Assembly (NCBI RefSeq): GCF_028858725.1
Contig: NC_084776.1
Coordinates: forward strand, 6,014,001-6,078,000
Reading direction: 5' to 3'
DNA length: 64,000 nucleotides
Source of the DNA: Colius striatus
Lineage: Eukaryota; Chordata; Aves; Coliiformes; Coliidae
Made by a program: the position numbers and the translations under genes. The notes under the pieces were generated by a model that was not told the DNA's origin, ran no database searches, and saw only the letters and a program-made list of their open reading frames with translations. Numbering within the stretch: position 1 is the first letter of the stretch; every line of letters starts with the position of its first letter. Positions 44,801-56,800 of this stretch are shown here, one piece after another.

Positions 44801-47800
44801 AAATTAGGCTATTTCTGCTTTTGTCTACATAGTCTGTGTCTTTAGGTGACTAGGCATACACATTACTAAAGGTACACAAAATTCTCAGTCCATCAGCTGG
44901 TTAGGACATGGGGAGTTGATGGGATAATGGGTTTGGGGGCTGCTAAAGCTGAGATCAGGGCTGGGAACTAAAGACAACGAATAGCTACCAGCAGTGGTTG
45001 TTTGTAAAAGGTTGGGAGCCTTTTTAACACCCCTGTGACTAACCTCAGGATGTTAACTAGATACTTATCTTCATTTGCAAAGACATTCTTGAGCACAATT
45101 AGACCACTGTGAATCTTACCAAGTAGGAATTTCCTGGTATGCCTAGCTTTAGTCCTAGACTGTTTCCGAAGGTCAGCATTTTATGCTGATATGGGGGGTG
45201 TGTTTAAGACCCAAGGACTGGAAATGATAGTGCCTGTCTTCTCCTGTCCTCTTGAATTTCCTATTTACATTTTTTAGATCTGTGTAGTTAAGTCTTTTAA
45301 TGCAAGATATTTTGGCAAATGCTTACCTTTGGTAAGCATTCAGTGATCAAGTTGATTTGCTGAAGTATTCCTATTACAATACTTCTCTTTGAAGCCTTTC
45401 TTTTTTTCTAGGAAGGGATACATTTTTCCTTCTAATCAGCTTCACCACTGTCTTTGCAAGTGATACTTCTTTGCTAGTAACTGAAACAGCAGTTGTTTTT
45501 GTTTCAGTTGACCAAATAATGAACAGAGCATTAGAAAGATATTGATTTTTTTTTTTAAAGCTCCAAAATGTTGGCAGTGATTACTTTGACAGATGCCACA
45601 GAAAAATGTGACTAGACCGTGTTTTCTATTCTTAATTTCTAGCAGTTTTCCACTGTTCTGTCTTGGGTATTTGTTTCCCTCCATTCCCCACCTTGTTCTT
45701 TAATTTACAACTTAGTGTTTCAGGCATGGATGTCTTTCTTTTCTCTTTCCTTCACTGAGGCTCGGTAACCGTGTCCTCATTCAGCACTAACCCTCATTCA
45801 GCACTAACCCTCCCTGCTTGTGGCTACCTATTTTGCTGGAAAACACTTGCCCAGCAAGCTCACTGTCTAGGCAGCTCATGGGAATTTCACCTACACAATC
45901 TTAGTTCAAATGGACCAAGACCTACTGAAACTGATGAAGTGATGGGAAGTTACACTAGTGATGTGACCCAGAGAACTGAGTCCCTCATCCACAGTGTGAC
46001 TGGGAGTGTTCCTTGTAGCTCAGCCTGCCAGAGACAGGGCTCTGCATTGCAGCTCCAGGGCACCAGCCTGCCCTAGCAGCAAGGTGTCTTTGCAGCTGCA
46101 GAGACAGCAGGGCTGCCTTGACTTGTTAAAGCTCTGGGAAGACGCTTTAGCCTTCTTCACCCTTCTATTTAATTAGCTTCTGTCTTTCTTACTGCTCTCT
46201 ATAGAGTGGGAGATGAGCTAATGGGTTTGGGTGGAATATATCCCCTTAAGCTTCCTGCCCTGGTAAGTCTGGGCTTGAGCTAACTGGCTTGATTTTAAAT
46301 GGATTAAGGTATGATAACCTGAGCAGTTGAGTTGGCAGATGGGAAGGGGGAGGATAAATTATTTGGTTAGACCAGAATGTATGAAGCACCCTGAACATGT
46401 TCTTATATCTATGTTGTGATCCCCTGCTTACAGTAACATGCTCTGGTCCCTTGTCTTTCCTCTGCTTGCAGTGTGTTTTTTATCTTGCACTGATCTTTCT
46501 GTGTTCTAATGCTCTGAACAGATGAGCAATGAAGCAGTATGCTGGAGTTCCTGAATTTGAACTTCTGGACTCTTAACTACACAAAGTCTCATTCCATCTT
46601 TATCTGGTGGTGAAGGACCAGATACAGGCAGTAGTCATCCAGCAACATTGGTGTTATGCAGGAAAACTTGAGTGGTTGGCAGTGGCCCAATCAAAAAATC
46701 CTTGGACCTTTGCTCTGTAGACTTAAAAAGGCATTTTGTTACTTAGCTGTAGCTTTTATCTCAAATACTGTTCTGTTTAATAGAAAGTTGGCTTGCTGTA
46801 TTGCCTGTATAAAAGCAGACCTGTCTTCTCTATGCACCTGTTGGTGTGCTTTTGCCTTTGCTGCAGAGATGATGTGCTGCTGGTGACTGAAAGTAAAGCC
46901 CCTGAGGAGGAGCTAAAGGGTCTTGCTGTTTTCTTCTGCGTAGTTAACAGGGAATGCTTTTTAACTGTGGCATTGGCTTTTTAAAGGCTTGGCTAAAGGC
47001 TATTATATTTTTATTCAATTGGGAAACTGAAGCAAAGCAGTACTTCAGCATTTACTTGAGAGTTGACCAACAACTGTGGCACATCTGCACCGATCTCCAA
47101 AAGAAAAGTTTGTTTGGGTTTTTTTAAGGAAGTGATTCTCTTTATCCTTTGGCAAACACAAGACTAAAACGGTTCAATATATCTTTCTCTGGCACACAGA
47201 ATATGGGCTTAGTTTAATGAAGCATAATTGGGCCATGGAAGTTTCTCAGTGTTTTGCACTGATATAGTATGACAGAACAGTGAGCCTTGTCTCTGGCATT
47301 GGGAGTGTACTTTGTCAGGTTCATTTGGATAAACACATTCCCAGCAAGTCCCTGTACAAAGGAACAGGAAGAGAAGGCTGGATGGAGAAGTCTAGTTAAA
47401 ACTGTGGGTAACAGTCTGGTTTAGAGATTAGACTTTAGACACTTGTTCAAACAAATAGTTTTTCTAAAGCCTGTGCTAAGCATTAACAGCTTGTTAAATT
47501 TGGGCTTTATGTATTATTTCTACATACTACTGTATCTTCATTGATATCATCTTCTATGTGAATAAAGATGCATCGAGCTCACCTGTGGGAATGGTGCTTT
47601 TACTTATGTGGTAAGCTCATCACAAATCCTTAAAGGCTAAAGGTAGTTACAGGGAAGTATGTTTAGGACTTCTTCACTGAATCAAGGAGATTCTAGAAAT
47701 GTCTATTACCTTAATACATCTAGATTATGTGGGACACAAAGATCTATATATACACGGTTGGCTGCACGTTCCCAAAGGGAGGAGCTGCTTGTGCCAGGCC

Positions 47801-50800
47801 TGACTGGATCTGCAGGACAAACAACAAGGGCTGTAGCACTGAGCCTGCTCTGACAGTGAAAGAATTATTAAAACCTGTCCTGGGGGAGTTCAAGCATTGA
47901 CATAAAAAGGATGGAGTGAAAGAGATAGGGATGTGTAGAAGAAATGTTCTCAACCTGGTTAAGGAAAAGGTGCAGACAACAATAACCATAAGCTGGTACA
48001 TACACATTTGTTTGTGACAAAGTATCAGGCTTGCATACATTGGGAGTGGTTGTATTTGTACTGGGAGGAACAGAAACCAAGGACAGGATGTCTTTTACTG
48101 AATGTTGAAGTTTAACATGTAAAAGAAACATGTAACACTTTTCTATAGGTGTAGAACTTGTTAGGTGCCCTATGAGAGAAACAATCTGAGTATTTTCTTG
48201 AGATGGAAAGAGATTGCATGATTGTCACTTGCATTCAGAGGGAATGACTTTCATGTTTGTGCTGTAATGTCTTCAAAAGCTCATTGTAGTCAGTTGGTAC
48301 ATGCTGTGCCCTAAAATGAGCTAACACATGAAGTGTGAAATACTGTTAACTCAATAAGGTAATTCTTCCACGTTCTGAGTTTATCTTTAATCCTCTCAGC
48401 TAATGGTAATTAAGCAATGTATTAATGTATTTAACTACAACAGTGCTGGAGAGGTTGGTATTTATGATGTGTTTCTTGGAACAATTGGTCATATTCAAAG
48501 AACTATTGGACTTCAGGGGCAGCAAGGTGAGCTGTCAGTAGTAAAAGGTTATGGATTATTAGATATTGACCACAGCTTTTATTGAAGAGAAGGGTAGTAG
48601 ATGTGGTCCTTTATTTATCTTCTATCCTTTTGTGTAGCTTTGGTAAGAATTGTGATGAGTAGAGAGTAAGTAAAACCATTTAAATCTGGTTTAGAATTGT
48701 CAGTAATATTGAAACTTTTTTCTTTGGATAGCTGAGTAATCTCAATGTAGGAAGGATTTTGATGATACTTTGAGCACTGAGAACTCTAGTGCATTAATTC
48801 ATTAGACTTTTTTTTTTAAGAGAATGACACTTCAAGGATATGCTGAGACTTGGAGTAATTTAGATTGAAAAGATCTGTGGAGGTCATCTAGTTCAAATCC
48901 CACTGGCTTTGGAGGGATTTTATTGCAGATGAGCAGTTACAGTGAGCTAACTCCCCAGTAGGCTACATTATTTAATTTATTATTTCAGCCATTTGATTTA
49001 CTGATTCCTAGCAGTTGAGAGTCCCTGCACTCTGTCTTGTAACTCTACAGCAGCAGCTGTGTAGTCTCCTTGTCCCACAGGCCGGGAGGGAGGTTGAGGA
49101 ACTACTCAATGTGAGCAATACTCCAGCATCATCAGCTTTTATCCTTGGGACTCTTGAGTCTGAGGGAGTGTGTGGACTTTGCATAGTGGTACTACTGTGT
49201 TTTTGATTTTTGGGACATTACAGACATACATAGTCTGGATCTGTGAAGAAACTGCCATGCTACACTGCACATGATGCATTCATGGGTTTTCTTTTTGTAT
49301 TCCTGCAGCTTACGTGCTTTATGCTGAAGTATGTGACCTACAGATTTTCTTGTTTTAGCATCACCATCATTTTCGTCTGCAGAGCAATACAGAACAACAT
49401 AGTCCTTTAAACTGACCTCCCCTCTAGCCTCTGTATGTGGGTAATAAATATGATGAGACATTTTAGTAAACAAAAGGCTAGGCTGAGAGGAGGGAAGAAA
49501 GTAGGTTAACCATGTACTTTGCAAAACATGACAGTTTTGTGGGTTTTACTGACCCTGCTCAGTTTTTTTTCCCATGTGTTAATTATTCCCTGGAAAGGCA
49601 TTAGTTACTCAGCTTCAGTGCACTAGCTAAAAAGCACCACAGATAATTCTGTTTACAATTTTGCTTTGAGAAACCAATTGATGTTCTGCAAACCTAAGTG
49701 TTTGCAGGTAGGGCAGCTTCTGTTCAGTAATATCCCCCTCCCATGATGAGAGAATGCATGGACAGGATTCAGAATGCTTTAGTGTGCATCTCGAAGTTAT
49801 GGATGGGTTTTGTCCGGTGGAATTTATAAATTAATTTATGTTATAATAAATTTGTGTAAAAGTATGTGCAGGAACCGTTGCAACAACTACTTTTGGTTGC
49901 TTGATGGAAACAAAACCCAAGAAATATGGACAGTTGAAGGTGGAGCTTTCAGTTCTTTTGATGGCTTCTGTGTGTGAGCAAGCATTAAAAACATTCAGAA
50001 AGCAAATGAGATGGTCCTAGTAAAACACTACATTGATATCATTTTGTTGGAGGATAATTTTTGTAAGCTTTTGACAGCACTTAAAGTATATTATGTAACA
50101 TTTCTCTAAAAATAGCAAGTATGTTGTTTTTTTTCTGGTCTGAGTTATATTAATTAGTTCAAGTAAATGCCAGGAAAGCCAGTTTTTACCGTCCAAGTTA
50201 CTGATTTATAGACTATCCATCAATCAGGATATCTTAAGCCAGAGAGCACTCTATCAGAAACATCTCAGGCTAACATTATATGTTCATGTATAGCTAATGC
50301 TGACAAGCAGTGTTTGTGGAGGGGCTGATAGGAACTGAAGTAGTATCTGAGGGTCAAGTTTGCTGGCCTTGAACAGGTCAACCCTGACTTGAAAGTAACA
50401 CGTAGATGTAGGTTTCCAGGTCCTGTACAAACCTATACAGGTTGTACAAATGCCTGTTAATAACACTGTTCTAAAAGGATGTGTATGCTCCTTCTAGAAT
50501 GGCAGAATAAATTACAGTTTTACAGAATAGGTATTCTTTTTTCTAGAGGAAGCCTTTGAGATGTGACCTGAATATGTCTCAAGGAAAAAGTATACTAAAT
50601 TCTTCTGCAGTGCACCTATGATTTCTTTCTTTCATTTTTTTTCATGTCCTCAATGCCCTTTTCATCTGTGAAAATGCTAAAAATACCAAGTGTCACGTGG
50701 GCTTCTCTTGAGGCTTTCCCAGTGTTTGTTTCCCAGATGTATGTCCAAATGAGCCTTTTGGAGTCATGAAGCGATACCTGTTACTTCTCATGTGTGTCCC

Positions 50801-53800
50801 GGATCAGTTACATGCTGAGTAGCATCATCTATTGGCTGATTGGAATCTGGATTCATTAAATAAGTCATGACAGCAGGATTCAGCAAGTTGGCCTGTGTCT
50901 GTTTCTCTCAAAAGAAAGACAGCAAGCAAGCAAAGCTGCTCATGAGGGCTAAAAATTCACGGGCACTCAGTCCTATTTTTGAAATATCAGTCTAGATAAC
51001 TTAAAACCAAACTTCACCTCTAGGAAATGCAGCCAGCTTCAAGTAATGTGAATGTTAGACAAAAAAAGAGAGGGAAGATGCTGACTTCATATTTCTGCCT
51101 GCAGAAATAATCTGATCCTTAGTGTGTGGATTCGTTATGTTTAATGAACACTGTCTGACCTTCACAGTACTTGGCTATAGTGATGAAATTATTGTCAGAC
51201 GATAAATTTTAAGATCTGAAGGACATAAAGGTCTTAAACAGCCTCTAGAATGGATTTGAACATGGTATTTCTGTTCAAAACTCTTGTTTGTAATATCCCA
51301 TGCACTTTGTGTGCCCTTAGGATGTTTCCTGTGCATGAATGCACAAGTAAGTTCTCAATTTTTTTTTTTAGTTTATGATGGGCTTTTCTTGTGGTTTGTG
51401 GTTTTACACACTGTATAATTTTGCTTCTTTCTTCACCTATTTCTTTAATGTTTCTGAATGCTTTTCCTATTTTTAGTGTTACAGGGAAAGATTAAGTTGA
51501 CCAAGAATTGTTCAGGTGTAGTAAAAGTAAATATTAAATAGTTTTTTGCTGTTTCTCTGTCATTTTAAACAGATGATTCACAATTATATGGAGCACTTGG
51601 AAAGAACCAAACTTCATCAGCTAGCAGGGAGTGATCAGCTAGAATCTACAACCCACAGTAGAATTAGGTAAGCTGTTTATTACGTGTTCACCCTGAAACG
51701 AAAGAGAAAAAATCCATTCATTTGTGTTTGCAAGACTTTGTTCTTTAATCCCACAACAACGGTTTGGCTGAATTGGAAAGATCTGTCGTACGATTGGAGT
51801 GTGCGGTAGGAGAATAGTGTGGAAATCAGTAGAAAGAGGCTTTTGCTGTTGTACTGTTAAACATTGAGATATACTTCATACATTAGCCTTAATTTCAGCT
51901 TTTTTGAGCATTTGCATTTGGGTAGGCAGGAAAAATGTTAGCAACTGTGCCAAAAAATGAGATTATCTTGCCGTGGCTTTGTGTACGAGTGGATGAAGGT
52001 GTGTATTGTGGTACTCAATTTGTTCTAAGGGCTTGATGTGAATATATTATGCAAATTTGGAAGCTTTCTAGCCTATGAACTGTGTGTGGAAGGAGGGGAG
52101 AATAACTCCAGGGCTGGCTGTGTCTCTGCGTCGCTGCATAGATGCTGTGAGGAGCCCGACGGCTCTCGGTGCGAGGGGGAGGAGAGCGGTGATGTCATTG
52201 CTCTGGAGCTGCTGCAGAAGAGTGGAAAGCTGCTGCTGATGGCATTGTTTTTGTGGCAGCGACTGAATGACAGACTTTGCCTACAAAGATACCCCCTCGG
52301 CCCCTGTGTAGCCGCCTTGGTTCTGGCGTTTCACCATGCCAGCACAGCGCCATGAATCCTGGATGCATGCTGCTGTTTGTGTTTGGCTTCGTTGGCGGGG
52401 CGGTGGTCATTAACTCGGCGATCTTGGTATCTCTCTCTGTTTTGCTGCTAGTGCACTTTTCTATTTCTACTGGTGTGCCAGCTCTGACGCAGAACCTACC
52501 AAGGATACTCAGGTACTCTGACCTACTGAACCCTGGCTTCATGCGCTCTTTCTTTTTCTCTGCTTTCCATTTGCCTTTCAAACAGAACGAACAAGGATAA
52601 ATTAGAGATGTAAATTATGTATAAATATCAAAGTCTTTTGTAAGCATAATATGAATGGAATGGGATATATTTTTCGTATACATTCAAGTTTCCTTGTCTT
52701 ATTTAAGCAAGTACAAGGTCAGTTGATACATCTCTTTTATTTTGAAAAGCTCTTTTGTTATTACTTATTATTGGTTTATTCTAATATGGAAAAAAAGCTG
52801 CAACGATCATGTTGTGGATAAAGCTCTTGTTCAGTGTATTGTCAGGTACTTAAATGATCTTGTGTAGCCATACATGTATGCAGTTTGAGGCCTGTGCTAT
52901 CAAATTTCACTTTTTTAATCAAAAGAATTATGTAAGAACAGTTAATTGATCTTCTCAAAACCACAGTAATTAGCTGATGGCACTTAAAATCTGATTATTA
53001 GTTGGTGGGGGAAAAAAATCTTTCATTATTTAAGCATATTACAGCTTTTAAAGCCTATTCACTATTGTTCAGCCAAATGTTATCCTCCCTTCTTTTTCTA
53101 TACTTGCATGGCAAGCTGCCAACTCTGTCCCCCCTCAAGTTACATTCTGTTTGTCCTAGTTGCCTGGAGCAGTAGCAGAGATGCATTAGAATATTGTGAC
53201 CAGAAATAATGTTGATATCTTTTAGTACTGTAATTGCAAATGGAAACAGCTGGAAAAGTTCTGAAATCTAGCTTTCTAACCTGATACTTTGACATACTTT
53301 TCACTGTGATTGTAAATTTCATGCTAAACTTTACTTTAAAGGGAAAAAATGCTGGAAAACAGTCTTCTCTGAAAGTGCTGTGTGGCTTATTCTTATTATG
53401 TGGTGCATGTAGACTTTCTGTTTTATTACACTGTGTACTGGGGTATGAGCATAGAAGGATTGTTCCAAAGCTTTAAAGCCAATCAGTAGGTAAAAGAAAT
53501 ACCAATTGCTAATAATTGGTAATAAATGTGTATGAATATTTAAATACAGAGAAACAGAATCAACTTAAAATGTAACTCTGTAAACTGGTCTAGTTAATAA
53601 GGTTGTATTTGTTTAAAAGGGGGAGAAAAAACAAACCCAAACAAATATCCCCCAACTCTAAGAAAATCAAAGCAAAATATTGAACTTCTATTCGATTTTT
53701 TAAATATTTAAACAGATGATTTAAGAAATAGTTGATTTGTAATGGACTTTTGCTCCCCTGGAGAATATTTAATGGCATTGAGGGGTTTTGGGAAGTGATG

Positions 53801-56800
53801 CTTTTTCCCGCCCTTGGAAATTGGATTTAGGAGTTTCCAGAACTGGAACTCTGTTCCTTAGTCTTGTTTTTTCATTTAAAACCCATTAAAAATAGAGGAT
53901 GAAGGAATGTAATTCTAGAAGAATTGTTTCTATTTTTTAACACTAGTCAGATTTTAGAACAGAGCATCTGGTTGCTTATCCTAAAGGCTCCTGTAAATGC
54001 TTCAGTACATCACTTTGGAATATTAGTTTAGGTTTTTAAACCATGTCTGCCGTCTGCTCACTGTTATATTTTCAGGTATTTCTTGGGCATTGGGTGAATA
54101 GAAGGGATTCTTTCCTTCCCATCAACAACTGGTGAAATAGGTAGAAATTACTTGAGTCTAACCAGATGTTTTCTTTCACTGCAGACACACACATAATGTA
54201 TTTCTAAAATAAGCCCCCATTTACTGTGTAGCCTTCCAGTGCACCTGAACTGGATTTTAGCCCATCAAAATACAGCCATTATAAAATATATATAAAACTA
54301 ATCTGCAAACAAGTAAATGTCAATTGTGAACTTGTTTTCGTGTCCCTTTTGTTTAAATTCTCTCTTCTGAAGACTGCAGAGAGAATAAGCTTTGTGGCAT
54401 ATCCTGCAAGTAAGCAAATCTGTCTGCTCTGAACCGTGGTTCCGGGAGGTGGTTTCTGAAGCAAAGGGCCCTTCACAATGCAGCTTTATCACCACTTTCT
54501 GTTCTGCTGAAGGGCTGCTTTTTTCCTCTCTTTTTGTTTGGCTTTTTTTTTTGGTTGCCGGACTTCTTACCCAATGAAATGGTCTCAGTCTGTCTTTTGA
54601 CATAATCTAAGCTTATGTGGTTTGTCTTTTGTTCCCCACACACATTAGAGCTGTGGGAAATCTAAAGGAAAGCAGAATCTGTTAACAATAGCAGGAATCA
54701 CTAGGATCAAATTCTGTTGAGTTCCTTGGCTATTTCTCATGAAGACTTTTCAGCACAATTAGTTGGCAGATGCTGGAACAGTATCTGATGCTTTGTATTT
54801 TTTAACCTTGATTGATTTTGCTTTACTCACTTTGCTTGCTTTGCTGTGCCAAACTGCTTCCAAATTAACAACCTAACTTGGTGTAATATTTATGAAATGC
54901 TGAGGTATGTGCAGTGTGAGAAGTGGTTGCCAAGATTTTTGTGACGTGGAACATCTTTGTACACCTGTACTGGAAAGATTCATGCCAGTTCAAGTTGTTT
55001 GCTATTTGACCATTGGGTTTTCTGGTGATGTAAAATGTACCAAGAGGTGTCGCTGAACACCATTCCTTCTTGACTACCTTTTCTTCTAACTAAACAAAAG
55101 AAACCCCCCCCCAAACAAAACAAATATATAAAAAATGCTTAGGTTTTCCTTTTGCTTTTCAATACTCCCTTTCATATTTTTCCATTTAATTTGTATGTAG
55201 GTACAAATAACCAAATTCTACCTATCTTGTGTTTACTTTGTGGAAAGCTTTGCCAAAGAGAGTACATGTGGGTTGTGATTGGACTTCTTATAATGCTAAA
55301 ATGTGAAACCTTTCAAATCTTAAGATGGTCTCTGCAGGGGTAGTTACAACTAATGCTTTTTCTCAAGAAGCATAATTTTCTGCCATCACTTGGGCATACT
55401 TTCATCTACTGTCTTACTATACTCAAAGCTGTGCTGGTTGATTACAGTCCTTTTATTCTATCTTTCATTATTCTATCTGAACAAATACTTTGCTTTCACT
55501 CGATTATATGCTTGGCTGATATTTTTCCTTTTCAGGGCTGGCTCTAGCATCCTATGAATTGCATTCTACACAATGTTTTGGTCCCTTGCTAGCAGGAAGA
55601 ATTAATCTTTTTGTTCACTGATCACTCTACTGATGGCAAGATTGACTTGAGGATTTTTTAGTTTTGTTTTTGGAGGGTCAATATATGAAGCTTTAGAACT
55701 TCTGATTGTTGTTTGTGATAAAGACAGGCTTTTAGGGTGCAGTAGACTGTTGAACTTGGTTAAAACTATGCAGTTTTTGACTGGGCTGGTGTTAACATGA
55801 GTAATTTCTTGATCCAGGTTTTTTTCTAGTTAGACAAATCCATGTAATTTCTGTGATCTTCAGAAGAACAATACCATACATTTTGAGAAGTTCTGGACTT
55901 CAAGCTGATTGTTTACAACTTTCCCAAATGGTTCAGTTAATGATTTAGCTATATTATAGTTATGGAAGTTATATGGCACTGTTATGTGGCAAAAAGAAAG
56001 TGCAAAATAGTATCTTTAAGAATGTCTTCTGAAAAGTGTAATTTAGCCAGAAATAAGGAATATTTACATCTTTCACTCCTTTTTGTGTTGCATTTCTGTG
56101 AAACTTCTGTTTGCTATAGATTAGCTACAGTGCAATCAATCAAAGCCATGGAATAGACTGTTTGCAATCAGATAATGTGAAATGAGGAATTATTAGGTGC
56201 TGTAATACCAAGTGTGTGTGCTGCATTGTATATTTAATAGAGCATAATGTATAAATGTTTGAATCTATAATTTTGTCACTTCCCTGCTGATTTTGGAGGC
56301 ACACAGGAAAGTAAATTGAGTGACATCTGAATTGACTGATGAAACCTATTTCTTTCAAGCAGAAAGGAACGTCCAATATCACTGGGCATCTTCCCGTTAC
56401 CTCCAGGAGATGCACTACTGACGCCTGAACCTCAGAGAGAGGCAGGGGAAACTCCTGGGTCAGAGCACTGGAAATTCCATGAGCTAAGCCAGCCACGGTC
56501 ACACACAAGCCTGAAGGTGAGCACTCAGTTTGCCTGCTTTTGTGTGTTAGGAGGAACTTCCATAAACAGATTATAGATCCTTGGTAGGGAGAAAAAGCAA
56601 ATTGAAGGGGAGGAGGGATACCTGTAAGTCATCGTTGTGTAAGTCGTGCATATTGCTTACTCATGAGCTTTGAAGGAATGAACTTTATGGAAGAGAGTTT
56701 GGGTTGCATTTTCCCAAATGAGTGGTAATACAAGCTAGTTCTCCTCTTACAGGAGTGGATTTTTTTCTTTCTGACTAAGGACCTTTTCCAAAGGTCACTT

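Larger units (their letters stand above)
51668..56362 (+). other. SPAG9: SPAG9 intron 4 (contains the alternative first exon)
   Basis: This is 4.7 kb, AT-rich apart from the internal promoter and exon at about 52040-52512. Nothing else is recognised. Short homopolymer and purine runs such as the C-rich patch near 55105 are present. Confidence 0.8.

Noticed and set aside
48403-48585. 60-codon frame with exon-like ends (ACAG on the left, AAG|GTGAGC on the right) in SPAG9 intron 3
   Set aside because: The left side lacks a pyrimidine tract and the translation matches nothing I know. The evidence is much weaker than for 40000-40079.
52038-52355. 105-codon frame upstream of the SPAG9 alternative exon
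   Set aside because: It is in a different frame from the conserved hydrophobic exon, ends just past its start codon and has no recognised domain. The region is better explained as promoter and 5' UTR.
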